Shown: one piece after another, positions 1 through 11,646 of the stretch
How the letters are laid out: every line of letters starts with the position of its first letter
Position numbering within the stretch: the stretch's first letter is position 1
Origin: Mycogone perniciosa
Taxonomy: Eukaryota; Ascomycota; Sordariomycetes; Hypocreales; Hypocreaceae
NCBI GenBank assembly: GCA_025331125.1
Contig: JAOALB010000046.1
Location: forward strand, 124,001 to 188,000
Length of the DNA stretch: 64,000 nucleotides
Direction: 5' to 3'
Translations under genes and position numbers: made by a program
The notes under the pieces: generated by a model
Seen by the model: the letters and a program-made list of their open reading frames with translations, nothing else
Databases searched by the model: none
Told to the model about the DNA's origin: nothing

Positions 1-2048
1 TCCGATCGAGTGGCGGTGGAACTGGAACCGGGGTCGGCACCGCAACCGGAACCGGAACCAGTCGGCGGCGGCTTGCACGCCCCCGAAACCTCATTTCCAT
101 CCATGACTTAAGAGCAGACCTGCCTTCCAAGAAGGAGTTTGCGCAAGAATATGCCATCTTTGGTGATGGCGCAGACGTGTGCGAACACAATGCAAGCGTT
201 GCAGAGAAACACGGCTATACCGACCTGGTGAACGTATGGCAATACTTGGCTCTCTTGCTTAGGAAGGGGATTCCACTCGAAGTTCTCGCAAGCAACCAAA
301 GACGGAGCTCCATCCTTGTTATTGCCAAGGAGATTGTTTCCAAGTGTCGCGATTATGATAACACAGGCATCTTGAGGGACGACGACTCCGGTGGTAATAC
401 CCTCTTGGGTAGAGTAAAATGGGGCCGACACCCCCTAGCTAAGGACTTCATTCAGGAATTGTTTGATTATTTTGAGAAGACAGCAGACATCCAGATGCTG
501 GCGATGCTCTCGTGCATCTTCAGCGAGTCTTCAGCCGACGACAGCGTTGCCTACGCCGAATCACAACTACCTCTACAAGAGACGCCGCTGCCGCTAAAGG
601 CACCATCATTCTCACTAGACTACTTCCCAACAGATGCAACGACATGGAATATTTACAGCCGAGGAGCGACAGGTTCAGCTGTGACAACTCCTGGTACTCT
701 TCATACTCCCATTCAGCACCCAGGATCCCATACTTCAGACGACCCAGGGTATTGGAACGGTGACCCTGGGACGAATTCGTACTCCTGCGGCGAGACTCCG
801 CCCTCAAAAAAGCCCTTCCTGGGAGAATTAGATCCGCCATCGGTTCTATCAAAATCACCCACTAACCGTCCACTTTCTAAGATCAATTCCGGTATAAGCT
901 CAGCATTTGCTGCCAACTTCCCACGGTCATTCACAGGCGCAAGCTCGTCATCGCCACCAGCTGGCCAGTCAAAGAAAAAACCTAGCCCTGCAGAGGTCAT
1001 CCTGAACAGCCTTGCTCCTCGCTCAGGTTACGCCAGCGCTGGGCCAACTTATCCCGTGGGAGACTCGAGTGGAGGTAGAAACTCTGTGTCAGATGACGAG
1101 TATCGAAAAGACGACTTTTTACCCCTGGTGCCGGTGAGCGTTTCTGTCTTTGTGGAGGATCAAACCATATTCGACGACGATGGTTGGCTAAGCACACCAC
1201 TACTGGAGCCGAGCCGTAGCCATGTCTACACAAACTATCGATACGCATATGCCGAGATGCTGCAAATGTGGAATCAACCTCTTGCTCGGTTAGAGGTCAT
1301 GAAGTTTAATGTCCTCAAAGATGACTTGTCTACGGGAACAGAAGGCGGCTTCCATGATTCGTATACACTGCATGATGCAGCTAGTGGTGGTGCATCGCAT
1401 CCCAAGACTGGTTCGTCTCCCATTATTATGGGCAAGAAGGACCAACTCCATACGCTTGTCGCATCGGGGCGTGGTCTCGACGTAACGGGGGTTTGCCGTG
1501 TCCATGAGACTCAGTTGGAACCGATTCGATATACGTCATCAGACTCCAAAGTTGGTGGTGCGGTGGGGACATGCGATCGCTGTCATCGTGTTCAAAATCA
1601 ACTTCGATGCGTATACTGCCTGGAGCCCGTTGATGCTCTGTTCCCGCCGTGCCTCTCATGTGGATGTGCCAGCCATGAAGATTGTCTGGCAGAGTGGCAC
1701 GCGGCGGGTGAGAGGTTCTGTCCCGCCGGAGATGAGTGCAACTGCGTTGAAGAGGCAGTAAAGGGACAAGTTGAATCATGGGCTGCTCTTCGCGGTGCCA
1801 TGATGAAGAACCAACAGCAGATGACGATGCTTCCATCAGCAGCGATAGGCGGCAGCGATATCGAGGATGAGAAAGAAAGGGGTGATGGCATTGGCGAGTG
1901 GGAGCGCGTTGGCAAGAATGTACCGAGTAGAGCGCAGGGCACGAAGCCATTGCCTGGGTTGGGTTTCGGGGGGTTCACGGCGTCGGCTGGGCCGTGGTCG
2001 CGAGCCTCGAGTCAGAGGCGGAATACTACTACCAAGAGAGGGGCCTAA
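1..2048 (+). CDS. Mtc5/WDR59-like SEA complex subunit (5' end outside window)
   Basis: The reading frame is open from base 3 to the TAG stop at 2046-2048 (about 680 residues), so the N-terminal WD40 propeller lies upstream of the window. The visible part starts with a helical segment (bases about 90-290, including QEYAIFGDG and CEHNASVAEKHG). A conserved stretch ending LAMLSCIFSE follows (about 420-530). Then comes a long Ser/Pro-rich linker, and a C-terminal zinc module at 1572-1745 with CxxC pairs, CVYC, CLSCGC and a final CPAGDECNC, as in the RING-like end of WDR59/Mtc5. By homology this is the SEACAT/GATOR2-type subunit acting at the vacuole in TORC1 amino-acid signalling. The gene converges on the dehydrogenase gene, with 233 bp between the stops. 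The family assignment is by recognition and the role is inferred from the family. Confidence 0.85.
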   Translation, partial: RSSGGGTGTGVGTATGTGTSRRRLARPRNLISIHDLRADLPSKKEFAQEYAIFGDGADVCEHNASVAEKHGYTDLVNVWQYLALLLRKGIPLEVLASNQRRSSILVIAKEIVSKCRDYDNTGILRDDDSGGNTLLGRVKWGRHPLAKDFIQELFDYFEKTADIQMLAMLSCIFSESSADDSVAYAESQLPLQETPLPLKAPSFSLDYFPTDATTWNIYSRGATGSAVTTPGTLHTPIQHPGSHTSDDPGYWNGDPGTNSYSCGETPPSKKPFLGELDPPSVLSKSPTNRPLSKINSGISSAFAANFPRSFTGASSSSPPAGQSKKKPSPAEVILNSLAPRSGYASAGPTYPVGDSSGGRNSVSDDEYRKDDFLPLVPVSVSVFVEDQTIFDDDGWLSTPLLEPSRSHVYTNYRYAYAEMLQMWNQPLARLEVMKFNVLKDDLSTGTEGGFHDSYTLHDAASGGASHPKTGSSPIIMGKKDQLHTLVASGRGLDVTGVCRVHETQLEPIRYTSSDSKVGGAVGTCDRCHRVQNQLRCVYCLEPVDALFPPCLSCGCASHEDCLAEWHAAGERFCPAGDECNCVEEAVKGQVESWAALRGAMMKNQQQMTMLPSAAIGGSDIEDEKERGDGIGEWERVGKNVPSRAQGTKPLPGLGFGGFTASAGPWSRASSQRRNTTTKRGA

Positions 2049-2281
2049 CATCTGGCACACTTTATATCGATATGTACAACGTACATAAAATGACTAACAC
2101 CTCGCGTTCCAAGGGGTTTCTGGCGTTGAGGACCGGATGTATAATAGCAGCACATTGTCATCTATCTAAATCAACAAGAACTTGATGATGCACGAGGCTC
2201 TATGCAAATTTTATCGTCTTCACTGGAATATTTTTCCTTCTTTTATTTTCTTTTTCTTTTGCTCTTCCTTACATCATATCC

Positions 2282-3464
2282 TCAATTTTTCTTGACTTGG
2301 TTCAGAAGAGGCTCCCCCTTATCCAACCTCTCGAGATTCTCCATGACAATATCCGCCACGCGACTAATCATCATAGTAGACTGCCAGGAAATATGCGGCG
2401 TGATAAACACATTGGGACTCTTCCACAACGGATGGCCCTTCGGCAGGGGCTCAGGCTCCGTAACATCCAACGCCGCGCCCCTTATCGTCCCTTGCTCCAG
2501 CGCCTCCACCAACGCATCCGTATCAACGATATGTCCGCGCGCTATGTTCGACAAGAACGTCTTCTTCTTGCCCATGATTTGAAACTGCTCCCGCCCGATG
2601 AGCCCCTCGGTCTCGGGGCTACCAGGCAGCGCGAGGACCAGGATGTCGAGATCTTGACCGAGGAAGTCGTTCACAGCATCGGCGCCCTTGCCGGAGAACC
2701 ACTTTGCGGGGATGAGGCCGTCTGGATCGCCTGTGTTGGGGACGGTGTAGCCTTCCAGACGGCGGGATTCAGGAGTTGTCCGAGGGGATGATGTGTAGGC
2801 GTAGATTTCCATGCCGAGGGCTTGGCCGAGTCTGGCGCATTGACGGCCGATGGTGCCATAGCCTAGGATGCCCCTGAAGATTTGAAGATTAGAGATGAGC
2901 ATGGAGAGGAGGGAGAGGATAGACGTACATGCGGAGACCGACAGAGTCTGTTGTGGGTGTTTGGATGGCCATGGACCAGTTTTCGTTCTTTTGCTGTTCT
3001 GCATAGTGGCCGAGGTGGTGTGTATGAGCAAGCCAGGTGCTGATGACCCACTCGGCGATCTGAGGTCTACACAGACAAGTTGTTTAGTTAAACTATGCGT
3101 GGCACATATACCGGGGGGGGGGTTGGACATACGGCTGACACCCAGATGTCGAGGAAAACACCACCCCCTGATTCAAGAACCTCTCGTGCTGAAGCCAACG
3201 GTCCCAGCCTGCTGAAATGACCTGCACCCAGCGCACGTCCTTCATCCTCGCGGCACTGGGCGGGGGATATGCAACAAACATGGTGACGCCCTCCCAGATG
3301 TCGTCCGAGAGGGTGTCGGCGTTGGCTAGGTCGCTGTCAAGAACTTGGCACGGCTCCCATCGGACGTGGAGCTGGGGGAAGCGTTTTGCCACGGCATCGA
3401 GCCACCCAGGTGGTGGAGGGCCTGGTATGTGGAGGAGGAGTTTGTCGTTGGCTGTGATGGGCAT
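2282..3464 (-). CDS. D-isomer specific 2-hydroxyacid dehydrogenase, NAD-binding
   Basis: Three exons on the minus strand: 3133-3464, 2929-3066 and 2282-2873, with introns of 66 and 55 nt. They give 353 residues, the usual size for the family. The second splice restores the dinucleotide-binding loop GYGTIG (residues about 161-166). The substrate-binding/catalytic Arg lies in NIARGHIVD (R269), the Glu in DVTEPEP, and the catalytic His in VFITPHISW (H317). Exon 2 holds the family signature QIAEWVI. It should reduce a 2-keto acid or oxidise a D-2-hydroxy acid in the cytosol; the substrate cannot be read from sequence. The ATG at 3464 was chosen because the in-frame upstream extension is low in conserved features. 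Intron 1 has a run of G on the plus strand (about 3112-3122), a likely place for sequencing error. Confidence 0.9.
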
Positions 3465-4758
3465 GGTGGCGGCTTTGGTAGGACGGGTATGGTGATGATA
3501 AGAACGTAAGAAACGTGATGAGAGTCTTTTTGAGGGGGATTTGATAGTGTCTAATCCAAGCGGAGTTTTGTTACTGTTATATAAGATCTGTATCTTCCTA
3601 ATTGTTCGAGTCGTTGTGATGTTCAACATGGCCATGACCGCAACCCCGAATCTTGTGTCCGGTTCGGAGATGGTGCAGCGGGGAGGAGTAAGTCTTATTT
3701 CCTCCATATCCGATTCGATGGCAGTTAGCAAGAAGTCAAGCAAAGGGCGCCAACGGTGGAGACACCAATCCAACTGCTACTCGTATTCACCATAAGCTTA
3801 CGGAGTACTCACTCTTACGAATCCCGCCTAGATAAAGATAGACATAGCGGTCTCAAGTCCGGAGAAATGGGATATCACATGCGAGGTTGACGGAGGCAGA
3901 AGGATATTACATGACCGAAAACCCTTCTCAATCCCATGAATGATAGAGTTCATACGGAATACTCCTTCGTACTACTACTGTTATTACTGAAATAGTAATC
4001 AAGCATATCCACTTAGAATAAGATGTCAATCCGGAAGCCAAGTGCCGAGCATGAGTCGCAATACGATAGGGAGACACCGAGTGGCGATTCAATTCTCCGT
4101 AAAGCAATGAAATATTATCTACCATCTCCGTGGAAATGGATGAGAGAGGCTGAGACAACTGGAATGTTGTCGGTCGCACAGCCTCGGCCTAAAATCCATG
4201 GACCCACCAGCTCCGATCCGGCCATCGCCGAGGGGCCCACAGTCCCGAAGCTGTCGGGCCGAACTGCCAACATCTCAATATCCACCTCTACAGCATCCAT
4301 AGCTTTGATACTAAGTATGGGAGAATATTGAGAATGGAAAGGATACAGGCAGTACTTCGTATGAAGGATGGTGATAACTCGCACCTTCTAGGTGTTTCGT
4401 GTTAAGATAAAGGGTTGTCACATTACTTCGTACGGTAACATCTAAGCGCATGAAATCGGGTACTTTCATATTATTCAATCATCAACTTATGTACTTCGTA
4501 CATTCCTCCCTGTGAAGGTCTCATTCGTCTGCCAGCCCTGTCTCCCAGCCAAGGCCCTCCATTTTCCGTGTATGAAGAAAGATGCAGAAAAAGATACAAG
4601 AAATGTCAAGACAAAGCCCCATTCAACAATCCATACCCATACCCATCCATGTCCATAGGAACGGCAGAAACGAGAGGCAAGGGATGTAAAATGTACAAGT
4701 AAAATAATCGAATCATGGTTGGCCGTCTCCCTTGATGTTATGATAGGCACAGATATTC
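3465..4758. other. Intergenic, 1.3 kb, no gene seen
   Basis: This stretch lies between the dehydrogenase start and the 2EXR gene stop. It carries four copies of the dispersed 9-bp words: TACGGAGTA at 3799 and TACTTCGTA at 4353, 4424 and 4492. No ORF here looks coding. Confidence 0.6.
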
Positions 4759-5928
4759 TCAACCACCATACCCCACGCCAGCCCTGACCGCCTCCAAAGA
4801 GTCGGTATCCTCATCAACAGGGTACAACCTCTGCCATACCTTGCCGTCGTCTTTCGGCTTGTCATTGCCGTGCACAAATGATAATCGACCAACCAAGTCT
4901 GGACAAGCCGTGTAAGGGCGCCAAGACGGATTATGTTGTTTGCACTCGGTCCAGATATCGCAGATCTCCTCATAGTCCTGTATCGTCGATTCTACATTTC
5001 CCGAGTCGACATAGTAGCGAAATGCCGGCCAGGTAGAGGTCCAGCCCATTTTAGTATTGATTAATGTGTACCGGCGGTTATGGAGTTGGTCATTTGGCCG
5101 CTGCCAACATGTGAGAAAGTATTCGTCACAATAGCGAGGCGCTACCGCCCAGAACGTCTTGAGCGAGGGGAGCGTGGTGAATAACTTTTCTGGCAGACGA
5201 TCCAGTGGCTCGCTCATCTTTTGCATAATCCAGTCGGAATCGATATCAGAAGGTCGGATGTCAGGATGTCCCATGTGAACCCAGGAGCGGATGCACGTAG
5301 CCCAGGATGGATCGACAATAACGGTGGAATCGATAATGAGCGTATCAATTCGATAGTTAAAGTGCAAACATCTACGCTCCAGAACATTTGATTCTCGTGT
5401 CTTCATGGCAATCTCAATTCGATTCCAGTTTCGGAAGAAGATGTCCCGCAGTTGTCGATCCACATGTGCCGTCGGAGGCGCATCAGGTAACTCAGAGGGC
5501 GAGGGTCGATTGTTGCGTGATGGCTGATGCATAACACGCAAGGTTCTAGGCGGTAAATCGCAAAACCCCACGATTTTCATTTTCAGCTCTGTTGGCAGCA
5601 TTGAAAAACGGTCCAACGTCCGTATCCCAGTGGATCGTACGGCAGCCTCCTTCGAAGTTTGCTCCGTCTCCAGAAAACATTGGTAGGTATAAGGGTTCAG
5701 CTCGGGGCTCTGACTGGGGTGCGGACGTCCGTGGTCAATCCACTCCTTGAAGTTTCGTTGATAATCCTTCTCAACCTCACACTTGAAAAGTCTGGGGTCG
5801 CTGAGTGTAGCTTTGAATGAAGCCGGGATCATATGGACGAAGAATCCGAGAATAAAGTCATCTTCTGACGGAATATTTCTCGGGGCTTTGGCATAAAGGA
5901 GACTTGGAATAGATTGTGGGGTAAACAT
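4759..5928 (-). CDS. 2EXR domain protein (copy A)
   Basis: Single-exon gene of 389 residues from the ATG at 5928. The reading frame extends upstream to 6063, but that part is a hydrophobic, repetitive translation, so the MFTPQS start is preferred. A 2EXR-type domain begins near residue 107 (FSMLPTELKMKIVGF), followed by the PPRTLRV strand and a region rich in Trp, Arg and Tyr. The family is a large, fungus-expanded F-box-like group of unknown biochemical function. A second 2EXR gene in the same orientation starts only about 200 bp upstream; the two proteins align only in the domain core, so they would be old paralogues or independent members. No membrane segment or signal peptide is seen. Confidence 0.7.
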   Translation of the reverse strand: MFTPQSIPSLLYAKAPRNIPSEDDFILGFFVHMIPASFKATLSDPRLFKCEVEKDYQRNFKEWIDHGRPHPSQSPELNPYTYQCFLETEQTSKEAAVRSTGIRTLDRFSMLPTELKMKIVGFCDLPPRTLRVMHQPSRNNRPSPSELPDAPPTAHVDRQLRDIFFRNWNRIEIAMKTRESNVLERRCLHFNYRIDTLIIDSTVIVDPSWATCIRSWVHMGHPDIRPSDIDSDWIMQKMSEPLDRLPEKLFTTLPSLKTFWAVAPRYCDEYFLTCWQRPNDQLHNRRYTLINTKMGWTSTWPAFRYYVDSGNVESTIQDYEEICDIWTECKQHNPSWRPYTACPDLVGRLSFVHGNDKPKDDGKVWQRLYPVDEDTDSLEAVRAGVGYGG

Positions 5929-6132
5929 GATGAGAAGGGCGGTTGATATATGAGGTGTTTGGTCAGATTGTGGCGTTGGAATGTAACTATTGATATAAGA
6001 GCAAGACAGGAGTGCCAGAGGGAAGAAACGATGGCTCAGGGGAAATAAATATGACACGCCCACGAATAAAGTTGGGGAAATTATGAAGGTTTAGCTCAAG
6101 GTTGCCAGCTGCAGACGCCTCCCCCTGAACCC

Positions 6133-7104
6133 TCAGGCATTTATTTGTCTTCGTGTCGTGGTCGCCTCTTGCTCGTCAGACCCCTCCCAACGCAAGGAAA
6201 AGGTCAATATCCTCTCGATGATGATCCACCTCATCCTGTTCTCTGAAGTGTCCTTCTCCGTAGCTTTGGCGACCTTGGTGGACCATGGCATGATGCGTTG
6301 CCAACCTTCTGAGCCCTCCATTTTTCGGTACTTGCCATCTATAAAGATGACCTTGGAAACCATCTTGGATCGACCGTGATTGAGAGTTTGGCAGTCCTCT
6401 TTGCCGCAGCGTCCTTGCCTCAGGACTGCCTTCGTCTCAGGCTCGTCCAGGTCCAGTGGTGCAATCTCGACAATGTTTTCGTCAACCCAGTAGCGGAATT
6501 GACTTGCCATCTTCCTCAGACGAACTTCGTAAGGCAAATCCTGGTCCGCGCCAACTTTCCACGACCTATCAACCTCGCCAACTTTGACAATCCACAAGTC
6601 TCTCAGGTTGGGAAACCAGAACTTGTCAAACTCGACTTTGCCAAAATGCTCCTGCGGGTAACACCTAGCCAGATAAGCAGAGTAGTGACCCAGACCATCC
6701 ACGCGTCCGTCATCAGGAAAGCAGTCCCAAAAGGCGAGTCTCTGAACACGCGGGGCCAGTTCCTCCAGAGACGCATTCGAGCTCTGATCAGAGATGTTCG
6801 GGTCGCAAACCAAGATGTCCTGGGAAAAGTGGATGTGAGACCCCCGGCCGACGGGCTCATATCCGTCTCTGGTCTCCATGCGAGCCTCCACATTTAGATG
6901 AGTAACTTCAGGAATGGGGTATGACCTGGTCTTTTGGACGAGGTCGTCCAGGATGACGATTCGCGGCTCTACTGCGCAGGACCATATCTTGAGACGGAGC
7001 TCAGCAGGGAGGCGGGTAAAGCCCGAGACGGCCGGCTGGTGTTTGTCAGGTGCAAAAGGTTCAGATTCATCATCCGCCGTGAGAACAGAATGTATTGGTA
7101 TCAT
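6133..7104 (-). CDS. 2EXR domain protein (copy B)
   Basis: Single-exon gene of 323 residues from the ATG at 7104. An upstream in-frame ATG at 7266 would add a Val/Ile-rich stretch coded by a simple repeat, which is less likely. The 2EXR domain is near the N-terminus (residues about 29-105) with the typical FTRLPAELRLKIW, EPRIVIL and VTHLNVEAR segments. A C-terminal part contains several Trp/Asp clusters. The function is unknown, as for the family. It is tandem with copy A (204 bp apart, same strand). The upstream side is 2.4 kb of gene-free DNA. Confidence 0.75.
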   Translation of the reverse strand: MIPIHSVLTADDESEPFAPDKHQPAVSGFTRLPAELRLKIWSCAVEPRIVILDDLVQKTRSYPIPEVTHLNVEARMETRDGYEPVGRGSHIHFSQDILVCDPNISDQSSNASLEELAPRVQRLAFWDCFPDDGRVDGLGHYSAYLARCYPQEHFGKVEFDKFWFPNLRDLWIVKVGEVDRSWKVGADQDLPYEVRLRKMASQFRYWVDENIVEIAPLDLDEPETKAVLRQGRCGKEDCQTLNHGRSKMVSKVIFIDGKYRKMEGSEGWQRIMPWSTKVAKATEKDTSENRMRWIIIERILTFSLRWEGSDEQEATTTRRQINA

Positions 7105-7442
7105 GGCGATGGATGTGTATGTGATGCCTTTTGGGATATGGTGATATATAAGAGATATCAAGTAGGAAGCGGTGGGATATATTGGGGTGTGTCCCCGCGG
7201 TTCAAGCACACTTATAAAGATGGCGATGATGACGATGACGATAACAATGGCTTGAGAAGATAACAAAACACTAGAATTACACGGAAAGCGAGAGAGTGCC
7301 GGGTGATGCGGCAGGGTCCTCCCGCTCCTTTAAGAACGATCGTGTGACAAGGACGGGCTTCGGGGGCAGCGTCATGTAGGTTTACGGAGTGCGTTGTTGG
7401 GGAGACGAGACGCCGTTTGCAGGCTGGCCTGGTACTGGCCTG

Positions 7443-7487
7443 ATACATACATACATACATATGTAGTATATATGTATGTAGGTATGT
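7443..7487. repeat. CATA/TATG inverted repeat
   Basis: An (ACAT)n run is followed directly by a (TATG)n run, so the two arms are roughly complementary and can form a hairpin about 18 bp long with a few mismatches. It looks like a microsatellite that has acquired dyad symmetry. Confidence 0.7.
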
Positions 7488-9480
7488 TACGGGGGGGAGG
7501 GAGGGATGCCGTATGAACGGGATGGTGTATGTAGTATATGCGTGGTGATGGTGACGGTACCTACTCACATACGTGCATCGTAGCATCGGCGGATGTACGA
7601 TGTACGACAGGCATGTGTACGAGTAGGGGCTCCGGGGGTGTGGGATTGGCGCAAAAACAGGGAACAGAGAAGAGAGACGACCTTGGCTTTGGGCTTACCC
7701 AGCACTCGGATCCAATGAAGCCATCGCGGGCCATGGCCTGGTGGATGACGAGAGCGCATGTGGGCAGCTGGACTGACACGAAAAGGCAAAGGACCAAAGC
7801 CAGAGCCAAAGCCAAAGCCAACGCCATAGGGGCCCCATTGCGGCGGCGATAGGCGACGGCGAATAGACTGACTCGAAATACACTCCGCGTGTCAGTCCTA
7901 TAGTATGTACGAGTACTCGCACACGAGGAATAGGCCAACAATAGCAGACCAGAGGCGCAGACCGGACAGATGACCGCGATCCAAATAGTCGAAAGGCTCT
8001 CGCTGGAGTATGTAAGAGTCAGGAGGCAATGGAGCTCTCTGGGCCTTGGGCGCCCTAAGGGCTCCTACTGGAAGGCCGGACTGTGCCACCGCCACAAGGC
8101 CCAGCTCTAGTGGGTGTGGCCAGGGTTGGCCCTCACCGACGGTCTGTCACTGCAGGTTCCTGAGCGCTGATCGCTCTGGTGCGGCCACTAACAGTTTACT
8201 GGGTTGCTGGGACAGAGGCTTAAAGACACTGAGGCAGTGAGGTTACAGTGCTAGCCAGCACGCACCAACTACTAGTAGTACTGCTAGGTACGAGTAATAC
8301 TAACAGGTGCGCCTCAAGGAGGGCCAATGCATCGACATTTCAAATGGGCATGTGAGAGCTGGAGAGCTTCCCCGATGATAGATAGACACGAGAAAGATGG
8401 GCAGATGCTAGATCCTACTACTCGTACAGGCCCCCTCCACCCTGCGAATTAATGTATGCAGCACCAATCTATGCGCATATGTGCATCTCTCTCGGTAATA
8501 TGCATGTATCTGCATGGGGGAGAAAACATCCATCGACTCGGGGAACTCGCCATCATACCCGTAGGCACTCCTCCCTCAACCTCTGCTCCATCCGTCATCC
8601 TGTTCTCTTACCCGTTTGGGCTTCGTCCTGTTGGTCCGCATTTGCCTGTGCAGCACATATGTGATACCGACGGGACGGCCGGGTGGCGTGACGGTCCAGG
8701 ACGCCATCCCATGGACGGGAATGTACGAAGTAACCTTGTTCAGAATACAGATAGATATTATCCGGAAACCTTAAGATCCAGTATTCCCAGGGAGCTGGAC
8801 CAGCTGGACCCCGAGTGGCGAAAAAAGGAAAAAACCAAGATCAAAGGCCAGCTCGTGGCGTTAAGCATTGTGACCCCTTCTTGGGCCTGGAAGACTTCAT
8901 ACGTATATACAAGGACACAGTGATTACATATCGATATTATATCCGAGAAACTTTAATATCGCTCAATTGTCGTCATCGTCAGCCTTGATCGCCACGGAAG
9001 ACGTGACCACCAACGAGTGTCCAGAAACATGGTAATCCGGGCTCTCGGAGATGTCATAGGCTGTGCGGACGGACCTCGGAGCAATCGTTGTCCAAAGAAC
9101 TTGCAGCTGCACAGCTGGACAAGGTTCAAAGGGCAAACACCGTCACAAATGCCGTTGCGCTAGCTCACACATCTGTCTCATACACACACCCGTTGAGACA
9201 ACCAGACTCGCGGGAGGAGACAAAACACTCGTCAGAATTGATTGATGACGGATCATGATCACACATGTATGCTGGTTTCCTCCTCGGTTGCGGCCTTTTA
9301 CATGTACATAATTCAGCCCGATATCGGCTTCCCCTGTCTACTCTACTACCGTCGTTGATAGGAGAGAACCAACAATGATGATGGCACGACGGCATTGGTT
9401 ACCAACCCTGCGGAGCATCCAATGACTACTATCCCATCTCTTTAACAATCGTAATAGGTATCAAAAAGACACAACCTGCA

Positions 9481-9515
9481 TACAGGAGCATACAGGAGCA
9501 TACAGGAGCATACAG
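9481..9515. repeat. 10-bp tandem repeat, 3.5 copies
   Basis: The unit TACAGGAGCA is repeated three times exactly, followed by a partial copy (TACAG). It lies 15 bp past the stop of the alpha/beta hydrolase gene and so probably falls in its 3' UTR. Confidence 0.85.
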
Positions 9516-9529
9516 AAGGAAGGGCCGTT

Positions 9530-10727
9530 TCAGAGGCGACTGCTGGGACCTTGACTTGGACTACTGCTGCCAAGAAAGTCATTCACCAGCTTCGAAAACT
9601 CCGCGGCGTACTGAAACAGAAACCCGTGTCCCGAATCCGGGTACAGGTGCAGGTGTGCAGCCGCATATCGCAGTTTCTTCCACATTAGAATGCTGTTTTC
9701 CGTTGGTAACAGCGAATCCTCGCATCCTGCACAGGGGAGGAGAGAGTATTAGTGAGCGAGCAAACAAACCACACGCACAACACAACACATATAACAGCCA
9801 ACAAACGGAGATCCCCTTGTTGCTGTTGTTGGTCATTTCGGGGAGTGTAAGAAAGGGACGGAGAGAGAGGGAGAGAGAGTGAGAGAGAGGGAGAGAGAGA
9901 GAGAGACGGGAAACACTCACCACCCGCAATCAACACAGGCAGCCGCAGCTCATCAAACCGATTGTAAGTCGTCTCCCGCACGTTCTTCTTCTCCGTCATA
10001 AACTTCGCAAACGCGACTGCCTGCTTGTGCGCCTCCACAGGCACCACATATCCGCTCCGCTCGCTCCTCGCACTGACAATGCGCTCCCACGCCGCACTGC
10101 CCGCCTCCCGGCTGCGCTCCGATCCCTGGACAAAGAATCCATCTATGAAGGCCAGCCGGTGCTCCTCGTCCGTCGCCGCCCTCTTCAAGCTCTTGAATAC
10201 CTCATCCGACGGCGACCGTGCCACGCCCTCTCCGGAGCTGGGCGTCGTTCCGCAAAGCACCAGCCGCCGCACCAGCTCCGGTGCGTTGAGCGCGACCAGT
10301 TGCGCGACGCACCCGCCCATGGAGAAGCCCAGTACGTCGGCGGAAGCGATTCCGAGAGCACGGATTACGTTGATGTAGTGCGAGGCCCAGCCGGCCAGCG
10401 TGTCGGGGACTGAGCCTTGGGACCGCCCAACGCCTGCATTGTCAATGAGGAGGACGGGGCGCTGAGCGGCCAGAGGGTTTATCAGGGCTGGGTCCCAGTG
10501 GTCCATTGTGTTCCTGGAGTCCAGACCACACAGACGTCCAGTCATCAGCCCCTTCTTATTCTTTCTACGAGTACTCTTGGATCAAAAAAGACAAGGCCAA
10601 TTGCTACTAACCTGAAACCCGGGATGAACAAGAGCGGAATACCCTGTGCTCGGCCGAGACGTCGGTAGGCAAAGGTAATATCGCCAACCTGGATGAATTG
10701 GTTCGCTGCCGTCTCGTACGTAGCCAT
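9530..10727 (-). CDS. Alpha/beta hydrolase fold protein
   Basis: Three exons: 10612-10727, 9921-10513 and 9530-9726, with introns of 98 and 194 nt, giving 301 residues. Splicing joins FIPGFR to NTMDHWDPAL and leads into the canonical fold: NAGVGRS loop, nucleophile elbow GFSMGG (Ser103) and DSGHGFL with the catalytic His (about residue 270). The acidic residue probably lies in the segment joined across intron 2 (AGG|CEDSLLP). This architecture is typical of fungal epoxide hydrolase/haloperoxidase-like esterases; the substrate is not known. Intron 2 is long for this window and carries a GA-rich simple repeat (9860-9905 on the plus strand). No signal peptide or peroxisomal targeting signal is seen, so it is probably cytosolic. 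Confidence 0.88.
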
Positions 10728-11646
10728 AATTGGAACTTGAAAGATCATATATTTTTCCACTTTTCCTCACTGGGATGATGAAATAAAAAGAAAATATATT
10801 CATGCATCTCTTTTGGTGATGAACAAACCGCCTTGTGTTGTCTATGCTGATTAATTCCTCCTCGAACCGATTCCGGAGCCGATTCCTCATTGGAGCCTCG
10901 GCTGCCAATCAGGTGACTCCATATTACTATTATGTACTACTTCGTATGTACCTGCAGACAGCAGAGCGTGCACCATATGTAATCATCACCAAAAGAGGAT
11001 ATTCTTCCGAGAGAAAAGAGAGAGCAGAATAGAGGCCATTGCCAGCGTAAACCCATATATATCTACGACTAACCCGTACGACCGGTACTAGCACCATCCA
11101 TCTAATGTATTCTCCCTCGTATCTCTCCGGTCCACCCCCAGATTTCAGAAGGAATTTCTATTCTTAGCATTCTCCTTCTTTTCGAGACACCAAACAGGGA
11201 AGACCACCGACACAAGTGGAACCTATAGTCAAATCGGTATCCAGCCATCGCCTTCTACTCCACAGTACAGCAGTGCAGTGCGAAATCGATCGAGTTCGGT
11301 AGTGATCGATCAATCACAAGACAAAACCACGATAGCACGACGCGTAGGGTCGCACACTGTTCACAAAGTACGCCGTACGCTTTGTCTCATGGTTTGTAAT
11401 TATGTTCGTTTCATTATTCTGTATTCTGTTTACAGCCTGTGTCGTTTCATCCAAGAATCTTAATAGTGTGTGCCCCCGAGATTACCATTAAATAACTCCT
11501 GCTGTAAACCCGCTCGTCTATCGTCCTGAGAGTCCTTTTCAAATATGCCGCAACGCCGTGCTAGTATTGACCAATGCCAAAATTCAAAAACAATAAAATA
11601 ATCGCAGACAAGCCTGCCGTAGAAAGATGTTTTAATGTGTTGGCAT
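10728..11646. other. Intergenic, 0.9 kb, no gene seen
   Basis: Upstream region of the hydrolase and downstream region of the membrane-protein gene. It holds one ACTTCGTA word near 10940; otherwise I see nothing recognisable. Confidence 0.6.

Larger units (their letters stand above)
7105..9529. other. Intergenic, 2.4 kb, no gene seen
   Basis: Contains the CATA/TATG inverted repeat at 7443-7487, several copies of the dispersed words (TACGAGTA 7908, TACGAAGTA 8724 and others) and a 10-bp tandem repeat near 9481. The ORFs here, up to about 155 codons, show no domain or coding character. Confidence 0.6.

Noticed and set aside
9481..9515. Possible CRISPR-like array
   Set aside because: Directly abutting 10-bp units without spacers in a eukaryotic genome; a plain tandem repeat.
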